Positions 21,737 to 34,103 are shown, numbered from the stretch's first letter. The stretch: DNA of 64,000 nt from Prosopocoilus inquinatus (GCA_036172665.1 CM069871.1:57658713-57722712); one strand, 5' to 3'. Translations and numbers: made by a program. The notes: generated by a model not told the origin, from the letters alone.

Positions 21737-22991
21737 TTACATTTTTTCTTGTTTTTTTTCGGTTTTAGTTGCTGTGGCTTCTTTTATAAGATTTCTTTTT
21801 ACTAAGGCCCAATACTTTTCAATTGGTCGCAGCTCAGGGCAGTTTGGTGGATTATCCGTTTTCGCTGCAAAAGAGATGTCTTCACTTTCAAGGTTTCGAG
21901 TCAACTAATTGTATTCTTTGCATAATGTGCACTTACCAGATCCGGTCAAAAAAGTATTGGAACATAATGATTACGAATCATGGGCAATATATGGTTTCTC
22001 AAACAGTTTTCTAAATAATTGTGCGCGTTAATTGTTCCATTTGTAAAGTACACCCGGCTTCGTTGATCACAGGTACAAATTGCCTGCTAAACTTAACATT
22101 TTTCACAAAACTTTTCGACAGCAATACATTTTTCTTGATCACCAATATCATCCTTATTTTGCACGGTACAGAAACTTTCCCCAGGAGGTATTGAGAAACA
22201 TAAGTTTCCTCGTCCATTAAAACGCATCCATCACCTAGATTACAAAGCAGTTTATAAAGACGTCTTGATCGAGATATGGCAGTGTTAAACTGTTTCTTGG
22301 ATTTTTTTGGTACTTTTTCTTTCTTATACGTATGGAAATCATCTCTTTGTTTTTTTCCTTGTACCATTGAGGCACTGGTATTAAATTTTTTTTGGGCTAC
22401 ATGTCTCTGAGAAATATTTGGTTTCAGTGCATGTACTAACTTTCTTTCTAAATTTTTATCTTTTGGGCCCTGCAGGCCGGCCATTTCTTGGTAATAAATC
22501 ACTTATTCTTTGATTTTCCACAAACTTCTTAGGCCCGGTTTTTCAATAAATTGGTAAAGTGATGGTTACTTACCAGTGGGGTAAATTTAACCTCTTTGGT
22601 AAGGTACTTGTTAAACAAAATCTCCATTTCCAATTATAAATCAAATACCAAAGAAGTAGAGCCGTACACGTACGAGCTCGTACACGTTTATGTATTCCCT
22701 CTACATATTTACCGCTACCAAGCAAATTTACTGACTGTTAGTTTACCTCCTTGTTAAAAGGAATTTATGTCATTGTTAAGACTACCGATACTTTGATAAA
22801 CTCATTTTCTCTACTAACAATCGGATAAAACTAACAGTCACTTTACCAATAGATTGAAAAACCGGGCCTTAACAGTTCTTTCTATAAACCGACTTGTTTT
22901 AACACTTTTTGCAACACAAAACGACTGATTACTATTTAAAACTCCAAATTCGCGAAATTTCCTTTCTCAGATTTTCTCGTTTAGGCGCCAT
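21737..22991 (-). pseudogene. Tc1/mariner-superfamily transposase, broken
   Basis: The start at 22991 reads MAPKRENLRKEISRIW, a common N-terminus in this insect family. After the MITE the frame resumes with segments such as ISQRHVAQKKFNTS and RSRRLYKLLCNLGDGCVLMD followed by EETYV, where LMDEETY carries the first catalytic Asp. The distal part reads DNPPNCPELRPIEKYWALVK and RNLIKEATATKTE, the third acidic block and the usual KYWA-x-K tail. The stretch with the second Asp (normally W-D-L-A-x-C-H) is not intact. The protein would bind the end repeats and cut and paste the element at TA. Confidence 0.8.
22532..22868. mobile_element. Harbinger-type MITE, 337 bp, inside the Tc1-like transposase
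   Basis: Ends GGCCCGGTTTTTCAATAAAT and GGCCCGGTTTTTCAATCTAT (opposite strands) are followed inward by TGGTAAAGTGA on both sides. TTA flanks it (22529-22531, 22869-22871). The centre contains the palindrome TACACGTACGAGCTCGTACA. It splits the N-terminal part of the transposase gene. Confidence 0.9.
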
Positions 22992-23082
22992 TTCTGTATG
23001 ACAGATTTAAATCTTCAAAACAAAGGTTGCACAGAAACCTTATGTCACTAGATAAAATAAAAAGAAACATTTAACTGATTTA

Positions 23083-23210
23083 GGCCCGGCCTTTTCATCT
23101 CTGATTAATTTTAACCGTTGATTAATTCCTCTAGAAACAAATGTCTCTATAATTGTAACTATAGGAATAAATCAACGATTAAAGTTAATGAAAGATGAAA
23201 ATACTGGCCC
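23083..23210. mobile_element. Harbinger-type MITE, 128 bp, inside the Tc1-like element
   Basis: Ends GGCCCGGCCTTTTCATC and GGGCCAGTATTTTCATC (opposite strands) are flanked by TTA at 23080-23082 and 23211-23213. The internal pair TTAATTTTAACCGTTGATT and AATCAACGATTAAAGTTAA is shared with copies at 21289, 38269 and about 57775. Confidence 0.85.
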
Positions 23211-23281
23211 TTATTATAACTTACAACTAGCTGATTTTTTTTAGTTTATGTTTGTTGAAAAACTTTCCGATTCAGTCCTTA

Positions 23282-23940
23282 CTGTTCCTATATTACAATG
23301 ATTCACCGCCAAGAACATAATTTCTATGCCAATTTTTAACACAGAAAAAAACAGTAAGTACTCTGAGAATTAGAATTAGCGTCAGTGTTGAGATTCTAAT
23401 GCCCTATCTTTAAAAAGCAGTTCGATTCCATCATCAAATGTTGAGGATGCAGTCTAAATTGCTTATATACTGCGCAATGAATAGTTTTGTTTTGTTATCT
23501 TATTAACATAACGCTTAATTTAATTTTGTTCTCTATTAAAGAGATGTGTGCTTCCTGACAGATCTATTGACCTTATAACATCATTAAAAAAATACATTTA
23601 TTTTTACCGGGGCGTTTCAATTTTAAATGCGTCGCACTATACAACAGCAATATTTTTGGGATTCCATTTCATTTTAAAGGAAATTTCGTGCACACTCATT
23701 AAGAGTACCTAATTGGTTTAAGAAAAGTGATTCCGAATTTAGACGCTTTTGATTCCCTTTCACATTTGGTAATTTTTTTTCACAAATTCATTTAAGGAGG
23801 AGGCACATTTGAGGGAACCACCTGTACAGGCTAAGCAAGCACCCAGGAAAAATCAGGAAACTTTATGGAACACATTCTGGACTTGTAGTGTTTCCTTCTA
23901 AGTGTGTCTAAAACCAACTGGTGATGGTCCATCTCTCTAA
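23282..23940. other. Unassigned stretch
   Basis: I see no gene and no transposon ends here. The minus-strand open frame at 23831-24055 overlaps the start of the tandem repeat and looks accidental. Confidence 0.35.
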
Positions 23941-23949
23941 ACGCTAAGT

Positions 23950-24830
23950 TTTTTTTAAGTATGCAGCCAAAAGAAGAGAAGCGTTTTGATTGAATCATCA
24001 AGTGGACAGAAAGGCAGCATCTTCTTCTCTCCACTAGATAGTCGAATCTGATCAAGACTTGACTTTTTCGTAGTAAAAGAAATTCTCGATATTGTTAGAG
24101 ATGAACGTGTTTCCAGCGTTGCCCTTAATATGCCACGAATATCTTTTGTAAGAAAGCAGTTAAAAAAGAGAAGGGTTTTGATTCAATCATCAAGTAAATA
24201 GAAAAGCAGCATCCTCTTCTCTCCACTAGATGATCGCAACTGCTCAAGACTTGACTGCTTTGTTGTAAAAGAAATTCTTGATACTGTGTGAGATGAACGT
24301 GTTTACAGCGTTGCCCTCAATATGCCACGAATATCTTTTGTAAGAAAGCAGTTAAAAAAGAGAAGGGTTTTGTTTCAATCATCAAGTAAATAGAAAAGCA
24401 GCATCCTCTTCTTTCCGCTAGATGATCGCAACTGTTCAAGACTTGACTGCTTTGTTGTAAAAGAAATTCTTGATACTGTGAGAGATGAACGTGTTTCCAG
24501 CGTTGCCCTCAATATGTAAAGAATATCTTTTGTAAGAAAGCAGTTAAAAAAGAGAAGGGTTTTGATTCAATCATCAAGTGAATAGAAAAGCAGCATCCTC
24601 TTCTCTCCACTAGATGATTGAATTTGCTCAAGACTTAACTGCTTTGTTATAAAAGAAATTCTTGATATTGTGAGAGATGAACGTGTCTCCAATGATGCCC
24701 TTAAAATGCCAAGGATATCATTTGTAATAAAACAACAAAAGCAGAAAGTTTTGAGTCATCGTATTCAAGTGGAGAGAAAGGATACTTACTGCTGGTCATT
24801 AATCAAAGTATGCGTCAAAATGCGTTTAAA
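23950..24830 (+). repeat. 192-bp tandem repeat, about 4.5 units
   Basis: The anchor AAGACTTGACT (AAGACTTAACT in the last unit) occurs at 24054, 24246, 24438 and 24630, exactly 192 bp apart each time. A more divergent unit precedes the first anchor. The middle units are very similar and the last diverges after about 24690. Every unit except the last retains TTTTGTAAGAAAG, a good splice-donor match. It follows an open segment reading KEILDTVRDERVSSVALNMP or close variants, then RISF. The period is a multiple of three. Whether this is an amplified exon or a non-coding satellite cannot be decided here. Confidence 0.8.
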
Positions 24831-24879
24831 AGAGAAAGATTTGTGGCAAGCGATGTTTATAATGAACGTGAACCCATAG
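24670..24879 (+). other. Open frame at the divergent end of the 192-bp array, unknown
   Basis: A 69-residue frame begins MRDERVSNDALKMPRISFVI and continues lysine-rich to NVNP before a stop. Its first third is the same peptide found in the other repeat units. No family was recognised. It could be the last exon-like unit of an amplified gene fragment, because it differs from the others by reading through where they show GTAAGA (here GTAATAA). Confidence 0.25.
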
Positions 24880-26405
24880 CGTGTGAAATACGATGCATAA
24901 ATTCCTGCGATTTTTCTACAGTGAGATTAAATACGTAACCCAAACCTGAATTAATTCAGTTGGCATTACGCAATAAATTTACTTGCGATTCGCTGTTGTA
25001 AGTAACCAATAGCAGGATTTTTAAAATGTTTTATTAAGCGGTTGAACCATATTCAAAATTTGTCAATAATTTATGCATTTTTCTTCTTTTCTAGTTTAAT
25101 CTGTGTTTAATGCAAATTTTTAAAGTGGACCAGTTCGTTTGTGTGCGTAGATTTAGAAACTGACGAAACTATTTAGCTGCCCGTCTGCGCCTAGCCCGTT
25201 TAGCCCAAGGCGAACACAAATATCGTTACACATGTAAAAAAAAAATGACTGGCGACATTATAAGTCAACGTACTCAAGCGACATATGTAAGTGGGTGTAA
25301 AAAAATGACAGAAACTATCCGTCATCAAGGTGACTATAAATCTGTTCAGAAACGAGTGCACCTGTTCCACAATGTATTGTACTCGTATGTATGTGTAGTA
25401 CATGTTAGCATTTTAGGAATTCTACAATCAACAAAAGGTTATGGGACTCCCAGTAAATTTATGCATCGCATCTGACAAACATTTTGTTGGTATGAAAAAA
25501 AAAAAAAACATTGAAAGAAATGATAGAATCGTCTTCTTCTGTCAAAATACTGGAATAATAGAAATGTAAATAGCTTTTAATTTTTGTAACTTTTGGTTTT
25601 CAGCCATCAAGCTGACGAAAATGTGCTTTTGTTTTCCGCGTGAGTCAAGTAGGCGTTTGCTTCCATGGTGTATAGTATATTCAAGAAAGGTCAAATGCAC
25701 GCAGCAAAACAAGGCAAGGCACGTGTGTCGACCCCTACAAGATAGAAATCTCTCGCCTCTATTACATAGAGCGACCCAACCAACTACGATTCATTAACAT
25801 GTTTCCTGTCTAATGGTTCGCGCCAACGAAAGATATTAATTTGAGACGTACCACGAAAGTAGTCGACACAAATATTTATCATGTTTGTTTGTTCTTAACA
25901 ACTTGTTTGCCTGATCCTAGAGTTTTAGTTACAGCTGGTAATAATCGTCCATTACGAAACGTGTTTAAGGCAATTAGTGAAATAATACGAAACCTTTCGG
26001 CTGAGATATTATGCAGGATTCTCCTTTTAAGTGGCTTTTATGGCAGGGCAATTGCGATTAGTGTAAATACCTACCTACCTACCAGGCGTCCTAACTGGGC
26101 ACCGAAGACCTTGTTATAATCCTTTTATTATCCTCAGTTACCGATTTGGCTTAAGATATTTTAAAAATAGAAATGAATAATAAACTGTTTGGCATTGATA
26201 TAGATTTTAAATGCATGAAACTTATTACGTATACAAGTATAACTTGAAATAATTCTGAGCTGCGGTCTTCCATTCCGCAAGGTCTGGGAAATGTCAATCC
26301 TCAAGTCTCTTAGTTCTAAAAACCAATTTAAAATGGGTATACTATATTTACGTACGGCTATTTTATCGAAAAGTTGCAGTTTGAATTTTTCAAATAAACA
26401 ATCCC
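24880..26405. other. Unassigned stretch
   Basis: No recognisable genes or element ends were found. Frames at 25200-25475 overlap on both strands, and the frame at 25841-26119 has no domain I recognise. Confidence 0.35.
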
Positions 26406-26413
26406 ATGATACA

Positions 26414-28497
26414 TGGGCGTAGCCAAGGTGGGGCAAATGGGGCAGTTACCCATCCTTAGCTCACAAAGCGAGCTACTACAATTCTCTATATGCAAATTCT
26501 GTACCAAATAAAAAAAAGTTGGGTTGTTGACTAGAAGACAAAAGCAAAGCCGAAACAAATGGATACAATCGAAAAAGGATGACAAAAATGAAGCGATTGT
26601 GGAAAAGAGACGGAAAGAAAAGTGCAGAAGATCAAGAAGGTAAAGAAAAGAAAGACGACAAAAGACAAAACAAGATAAAACGAATCTAAAAGAACAAAAA
26701 AAAAAACAAATAGCGAATACATTTTTTCTAAAACGCAGAAGAAGAAATATGGACGAAAGAAAAGATCAAGGAGGGAAAAGACGAGCGAAAAAAAATGTGC
26801 AATCCGAAAGGAAGAGCAATAGAAGAGCTCTTATAATTGTTCTAAAAACATTTCTTAAAGGTGGAAGAGGTTTAAACAAGAAACAGATGATATTACAGTG
26901 GAATCTTGTTCAAGAAACGAAATTCTAGAAAATCTTCGTCTGAATTCAAATCTCTTTTCTGGAGTTAAAGAAGTTATTCGATTAGTTGGGCTTCTTTTTA
27001 TTTAATATTCAACAATTTTGTTTGTTTCAATTTCCTAGCTTCTAAATTTCTTTAAAATTTTGAAGATTTACTTTTTGTTTCGATTTTTAGTAATTTCTAC
27101 ATTTTAATTTCTTTATTAAAATCTTTCCTTTGTCTGGGTTCAATTTAGTTGGGTTGGGTTGACCTCAAAACCTTTTTTTATATTTATTTCTTGAATCTTT
27201 TTTTTATCATTTTTAAGTTTAACGTTTCATGTTTCAGTCTTTTACAGTTTTTTTTCAAATTTACTTAAAATTTTTAATATTTTTTTTTCTTTTGTAAAAC
27301 TTCTTTCTTGAGTTGGATTAATTTAGGTTCAGTTTAGTTGGATCGATTTTACCTTGTAACGTTTTTAATGTTTCACACAAAAGAAGTTGAGGTTCATTTG
27401 GATTTAGTTCAGGGTTGGGTTCGCTTAGCTTCAGTTTAGTTGGGTTGGGTTCGCTTAATTTCGCTTTAGTTGAGTTGACTTTTAAATATATATTTTTAAT
27501 TTTTAATGATATTGCCTATGAATTTAATTTAATTTTTTTGTTAATTTTTAATTTTTTAAATTTCTTGTTTAAATGTACAGTTGAATTGTCGATTTTTGTT
27601 AATTTGTTTCGTTAAGTTGGTTTGGGTTGACCTTGAATTTATTTTTAATTTTAAAATGTATTTCAATTCTTAACGATTTTTATTTTCTTATTAAATTTTT
27701 TAAAATATTAATTTTTAATATTTTTTCTTTCAATCTTCTACAGTGTTTTTTCGAATTTGCTTAAAGTTTAACAGTTCATGTTTCAATATTTTAGTTTTTT
27801 GCGAATTTCCTTAAAATTTTTAATATTTCTGTTTCGATTTTCCATAATTTTTTTCTTTTTTATCGTTTGTAAACCTGCTTTCTTGGATTGGATTCACTTA
27901 GGTTCAGTTTAGTTAGATTGGTTTTACCCTGAAACGTCTTTAATGTTTCACATTTTGTGTTTAAGAGAAGTTGGGGGTTCATTTGGGTTTAGTTCAGGGT
28001 TGGGTTCGCTTAGCTTCGGTTGCCTTGGATTGGGTTCACTTAATTTCGGTTTAGTTGGATTTAGGTGACTTCAAATATTTTCTAAATTTTTAACAACACT
28101 GTGTTTAAATTTTTTATGATTCTATTTTTTTTTAATTTTATGATTTCTTGTTTAAATCTCCTACAGTTAATTTTCGATTTTTGATAATTTCTTACGTTTT
28201 TTTTACTTTCTTCATTTTTATTAATATTTTTCAGATTTCTTGTCTCAGTTTAATTTGCGATTTTTGATAATTTCTCACGTTTGTTATCTATTGTATAATT
28301 CTTTTCCTGGATTGGTTTCACTTAGGTTTACTTCAGTTGGTTCGGGTTGACCTTGATTTTTTTTTTTTTTAATTTTGAAATGTATTTAAATACAAAACAT
28401 TTTTTCTTTAAATCTTTTACGGTTTCTTTTCGAGTTTCCTTAAATTTTTAATTCTTACCATTTTTGCCCTTCCCTAAACAAGACGCTGGCTACGCCC
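26414..28497. mobile_element. hAT-like non-autonomous element with T-rich internal repeats, 2084 bp
   Basis: An exact 8-bp direct repeat ATGATACA (26406-26413 and 28498-28505) flanks inverted ends TGGGCGTAGCCA and TGGCTACGCCC. An 8-bp target duplication and a GGCGTAGCC terminus are typical of hAT elements. There is no transposase. The first part is purine-rich on the plus strand (26520-26830). The rest is T-rich and contains a unit repeated at about 27304 and 27879 (offset 575 bp), built around TCTTGGATTGGATTCACTTA-like and GGGTTGGGTTCGCTTA motifs. Confidence 0.85.
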
Positions 28498-28505
28498 ATG
28501 ATACA

Positions 28506-29738
28506 GTTTACATTATTTCTGAAATAAATACATTTCAAACTATGAAAAGTGGAATGAAGAAAAACCAGTTGAATAGAACAAATGAAACTCCTGCCAAAAT
28601 GTGAGTTTTTATGAACTATTTAACTCTATCAGATGCCAAATGCAAGTATCAAACCGCTTGCATGTCATTCCACTTGATGCATCACTTTTTACACACCCCG
28701 TATATAAATATTTCTTTTTTATTTTAAAATTTTTATTAAATGATTTGATTGACATATTGTAGTACATACATACTCAGTTAAGATTTCAAAGTTGATTTCA
28801 TCTTATATTTATTGTTACTTCAACAACGCATTATAATTATAACGATTTTCCACAAAAATAAAATATAAACTCACATAACCAGAATAAAAGTATGTATCCA
28901 AGGAAGATCTCTGACAATTAAAGTAGTATAATGATTTGATATTTATTGTCGTGTCGTGGAACGTTGAAGACGTTTGAAACATCCTTAACATCTTTTAACA
29001 GTTAGGATCCGGTGAATTTAAAAAGGAAAACAAACAGAATTATCTAATTTTAAGTGCACGTAATTTTATTTTATTTATGTAAGTCACCGTTTAAATTGTA
29101 GTTGGCGTGTAGGAACATCTTCTTGTGTTGATCTAACGTTGCTTATAAACATTTTGTAAGAGGATGTTTACAAAAGACTCTTGATATGAATTATTTATGA
29201 TCGTATGAGCCACTTTTTTTCCTCGGAGATTATAATAATAATATTTATATAATCATTTGTAGATAAATATCTCTGCTGTTGGCATGATTAACAGCTACTA
29301 ATTTTTTAACGCGGTGCACATTTCAAACCCAAACCCAAATCCGAACACGTGTACGTTTTGACTAACCAGTCGATTCAATTATTTAACTGGTGTGTCGTTT
29401 CTTAGAAGTATTAATAAAAAAAATTGTTGTTTTGAAACCGCAATATGACATTGAATGTTTATTCTTCTCATTCTAATTCGTTGTATAGTTCTCCAAGTCT
29501 TATTTCGCTTTTATGACCTTGCAATAGGACTTATTGGTGTCCATGGTGGTCTGCTATAAATTACCTTGTATATTTGTTTTGTTTGTTTTTTGCCCATCAT
29601 CTTATATGGAAGGGGTTATTATTACTTAAGAATCGTTTGCGGTATTTTCTCTTTGTAAACCGAATTTATATTTATACAGTAGGTATACTCCTGCTGTAAA
29701 AATAAAATAGGAATTGGAAAACTATTGTGCAATTTATA
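28506..29738. other. Unassigned AT-rich stretch
   Basis: No gene or repeat was recognised apart from short AT runs. Confidence 0.4.
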
Positions 29739-29832
29739 TAGTCGCGTTCAAGCTAATCGAAACATACTGACCACCAGCCTCAACAAGGGCGCAGTTAGTT
29801 CGCAGCGGTCTCGATTGAGATGATCGCGACTG
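29739..29832. mobile_element. Mini-MITE with AGTCGCG termini, 94 bp
   Basis: Ends TAGTCGCGTTCAAGCTAATC and CAGTCGCGATCATCTCAATC (opposite strands) are flanked by TA (29737-29738, 29833-29834). A relative is at 44964-45075. Confidence 0.7.
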
Positions 29833-30088
29833 TACGTACATCTGAAATCATATTTTAACAAAATATAATATCACGTATTATTATTATTATTCCGTTTATT
29901 AATTGAAAGCTTTTCTGTTTATAATTTTGTTGTGTTGTACACTTAAATTTGCAAATTTGTTTAGTTTTTAGTTTTCTGTATCTCGTAAATTAATTTTTAA
30001 GTCATTCTTGATGAACTTAAGAATATTGTTACGAAGTAGCGCGCAGTTACTTAACGCTTTTCGGTACTCCAGACCACATATCTTACGG

Positions 30089-33000
30089 CAGGGTTTCCCA
30101 AACTTTGTTAAACATCGAACCCTTAGAAAAATAGTAATAATAATAAAAAAATTCCCATCGACCCCCTGTCAGATTAAATTAATATTTTTAGCTGTACCAA
30201 TAATGTTAAATTTAAAACTTTTGTTAAATTGTGACAAGTGACAATCTGTTATTCTTTTTTTATTTTTATTTTTTATAAATTACTCCTATAAATTATAAAT
30301 CGGTCGTCCTTTTCCTTTTCTTGATTCGGTTTGACTTTATTTTAAGTATCAGTATGATTCTCTTTTGTTTAAACTTTCAATTAAAAATTCGTCATTGCTC
30401 CTGATTCGATTTTACTGTATGTCAGTTTTATAGAATTTTTATTTTCTCTTTTTTGTTTTTATTTTTTTGTAAATTATAAATTGATCTTCCTTTTCCTTTC
30501 CTTGATTCGGTTTGACTTTATTTTATATTTGCATTATCAGTTTGATTCTCTTTTGTTCAGACGGTGTCAGTTTTTTAGAATTTTGATTTTGTCTTTTTCT
30601 TGTTCTTATTTTTTTATTATAAATCAATCGTCTTATTTTTTTATTTTATTATTATTATTTATTTAGTCTTTTGTTCAAACTTTCGTTTAAAAGTTTGCCA
30701 TTGCTCTTGACTTGGTTTTACTTTGTGACAGTTTGTATTTCTTTAATTTTTATTTTTTAATTATAGATCTATCCTGTTTTCCTTTTCTTGATTCGATTTT
30801 ACTTTATTTTATATGTGCATCATTAGTTTGATTCTCTCTTGCTGAAACTTTCAATTAAAAATCGCCAATTTTTATTTCAGTCTTATTTTAATCACCGATC
30901 ATCTTTTGTTTTTTTTTTTTCTAAATTTCTTATTCGACTTTATATCATTTAATTTTTCGAGTTTTGTTTATTCTTTTAATGGATTTCATTTGTTTCACGT
31001 TTGTTTCTTAACTATGCGTTTATTACCTTTTGTTTTTGTTTTTCCTTTGTTTTGATTCTATTTGGCTTGGTTCTATTTTTATTATCATAGATCGTCTTTT
31101 GTTTCCCTTTTTTTCCTGTTTACGTTTCACATATTTTATACATTTCAATTCCCTTGGTTGATTGCCGCCATTTTTATTTTGTCTTTCATTCCATTTGGCT
31201 TTATTTTCTCTTTCATTCTCAATCTCAATCTTAATCGATCTATTTGACTCTATTTTGCTTTTGTTTGTTTTTTCGTTTGTTTAATTTTATTTAACTTGGT
31301 TTTATTTGTAATTATCAATTGATTGTCTTTTGTTTCTTTTTTTTTCGTTTACTCAGTCATGTTTTATACATTGTAATCCCGTCGATTAATCGCCACCATT
31401 TTTGTTTTCTCTTTCATTCGATTTGACTTTATTTTGTTTACATTCACTTTGACTTATTTTGTTTTTGTTTTTTTCTTTGTTTGATTTTATTTGACTTGGT
31501 TTTATTTGCAATTTTCAATTGATCGTCTTGTCTTGTTTGAGTTTATTTCATACACTTTACTCCCGTCGATTGATCGCCGCCATTTTTGTTTCTACTTTCA
31601 TTAGATTTGACTTTGTTTTTTAAATTATTTTTCTTTAATACTTAGATATGGATTAATTTTTGGATCGTGACAAAATCGTCAATTTTTATATGAATTTTGA
31701 TTTATAGTTAATTTTATACAATTTTTATTTTGAACTTTGTTTCTTCTTTGAATAAATTTCATTTGTTTTGCTGTTGTCGACTATACGTTTATCATCTTTT
31801 GTTTGATCTTATATGAGTCGGTTTAATTTTTTATTATGAATTTGATCGTCTTTTGTTTCTTTTCTTCCTTTACTCGGTCTTTATTGATTGACCGCCGCCA
31901 TTTTTGTTTTGTGTTTTATTCCATTTGCCATTACAGTGTTTTTTAATTATTAATTGACCGTTCTTTTTCTGTAATAATTAAGATTTATTTTTTGGACATC
32001 ATGACAAAATTCGTCAATTTTTCTATCAATTTTGATTTATAGTTAATTTTATACAATTTTTATTTTGGTCCTAACTTTCTCATCATCCTTTATTTTTTTA
32101 CTCTCCTTTGTCTTTATTTTATTTAATTTTTAATATAATCAATTGATCTGCTTTTGCTTTTACTTTAAATAGATTTCATTTGCTTTTTAACTATACATTT
32201 ATCATCGTTTGCTTTTGTTTTTTCTTTTATTTGATTTTATGTGACTTGGTTTTATTTTTAATTATGAATCGATCATCTTTTGTTTCTTTTTTTCACTCTG
32301 AGTTTATTTTTATACACTTTAATCCCGTTGATTAATCGCCATTTTTGTTTTATCTTTTATGCGATTTGACTTTATTTTGTTTTTCATCATCTTTTTTTAT
32401 TTTTCATTTGATTTTCCTGTATTTAAGTGTTAAGGTAATCAATTGATGGACCTTCGTTTTTATTTTCTTTTAAACGATTTAATTTGTTTTGTTTTTGCTT
32501 TCTTTTAATTAACAACTGATCATTTTATTTTTTGTTCTTTTCTTCGGTTTGATTTTGTTTGACATGATTTTTTCTAATTATAAATTGATCGTCTTTCTTA
32601 TTCGAATTAAGATTATTTTATTTTATATTTTAATTATTTCGACGATTGATTGCTTTTTTGGCATTGTCTTTATATTATTTTTAAATTATTAACTGATTAC
32701 CTTTTTTCTTTAATAATTACAGATTCGTTTTTGGGTCTGACAAAATTCGTCAATTTTTATATCAATTTTGATTTATTATTAGTTTTATACAGTTTTTATT
32801 TTGGTCCTAACTTTTTTATCATTCTTTATTTTTTATTCCCCATTTGACTTTGTTTTATTTCATTTTTAATATAGTCATTGACCGACCTTTGTTTTTTCTT
32901 ATAATCGATTTCATTTCTTTTGTTTTCACTGCTTTTTTTGTAATTATCAACTGTTCGCCGATTTAAGATTATTTTTACCTTTTACTTTCGTCGATTGATC

Positions 33001-33443
33001 GCTATTTTGACTTTATGATTTTATTTTTTTTAGTTTATTTTTACACTTACAGTTTAAATGCTGGTTGTGATGAAATTCAAATTTTGTATCGATTATTCAG
33101 TTTTACTATTTTTATTGTCAACCCGTCTCCATCGATGAATTCGACGATCCTCTTTTGTTTTTGTTTTATTTTGTAGGACTTGACTGCATTTAAGGAGTAT
33201 TTTTATTTTTTTGATAATCAATTGAACGTCTTTTTTTCTTTTATTCGAGCTGATTCAAATTTATAGGTCATCGCTAAAAAAGACTTATTAACACCGATCC
33301 CCTAAGAGACCCTTAAAGGTTCATTGACCCCAAGCCAACCTATGAAGATTCATGGACCCCTTTCAAATCTTTATCGACCCCGTTGGGAGCCTCTACTTGA
33401 CAGCATTAAATCAAAAGCTGTGATAATTTTGTTTGGGAAAATT
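30089..33443. mobile_element. Probable hAT-like non-autonomous element dominated by T-rich degenerate repeats
   Basis: The left edge CAGGGTTTCCCAAACTTTG is a typical hAT-style terminus, followed by CATCGAACCC. The right side has GACCCC-rich sequence (33295-33390) and GTTTGGGAAAAT (33431-33442), which pairs partly with the left end. I found no clean target duplication. Between them lie about 3 kb of plus-strand T-rich sequence. In it, a module like GACTTGGTTTTATTTGTAAT followed by CAATTGATCGTCTTTTGTTT recurs near 31066, 31295, 31493, 31818 and 32243. A second module (CGTCGATTGATCGCCGCCATT) alternates with it. Confidence 0.5.
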
Positions 33444-33551
33444 AATTACTATGAGAAAAAATGTTATACTCTTAACAAATTAGATTTCATCTTCAAAATC
33501 TCTGCTGTTCTGTTTCCTATAATATATTTGATAATCAAGGAGTATTTTTAA

Positions 33552-34100
33552 AGCCCGCAATAGACGATCATAAATTGCATGAAATTTACATGTAATTTAT
33601 GACAAAACCTATTTTTCAACGTGTATAGCGAGCAAAAAGAATTAAATGAATTTATACATGTCAAATTGACAACAAAGAGCAAGTTCTATTTCTCAAGGTT
33701 TTTGACGTGAAATTTTAGTAAATCCTAGTGACTTTGATTGTTGCTGTTGGCTATTGACTCAGATGAACGAGAACGACTTCAGCTAATTTATGTGGGTATA
33801 TGTTTATAAATAATTTTAGCTTCAAGACAGTTTAATCAGTGATGATCATGTGCTCTCCGTTTGGATGATACCCTTGATAACATAATCCAACATTCCCAGC
33901 TATTCAAAGAAAATAACTTGAAGTTAGAAGCATTAATGAGTTACCATTTTCACCAACATTAAAATTCTAAATTACTATTTAGCGGAACATCTTTTTATTA
34001 ATATAATTGAAACGTGTATTGCGAATTACAATTCATGAATTTATGCACGCATGTTTACATGAATTTTTAAGTGAAATTATTGGAACATGTATTGCCGGCT
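33552..34100. mobile_element. Harbinger-like MITE, 549 bp
   Basis: Ends AGCCCGCAATA and AGCCGGCAATA (opposite strands) are flanked by TAA at 33549-33551 and 34101-34103. Inward, ATGAAATTTACATG and CATGTAAACATG-type segments also pair. It is non-coding. Confidence 0.6.
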
Positions 34101-34103
34101 TAA

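Larger units (their letters stand above)
21567..23279 (-). mobile_element. Tc1-like transposon interrupted by two MITEs
   Basis: Ends AGGACTGAATCGAAAAG (left) and, on the other strand, AGGACTGAATCGGAAAG (right) are flanked by TA at 21565-21566 and 23280-23281. Pairing runs through GTTTTTCAAYAA. The full span is 1713 bp. Subtracting the MITEs at 22532-22868 and 23083-23210 leaves about 1.25 kb, the usual size of a Tc1/mariner element. The transposase is on the minus strand. Confidence 0.85.

Noticed and set aside
23950..24830. CRISPR-like array
   Set aside because: The units are contiguous 192-bp repeats without short repeats separated by unique spacers, and the genome context is eukaryotic.
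30481..31247. Hydrophobic open frames rich in Phe and Leu, read as membrane proteins
   Set aside because: They are a by-product of T-rich repeat sequence.
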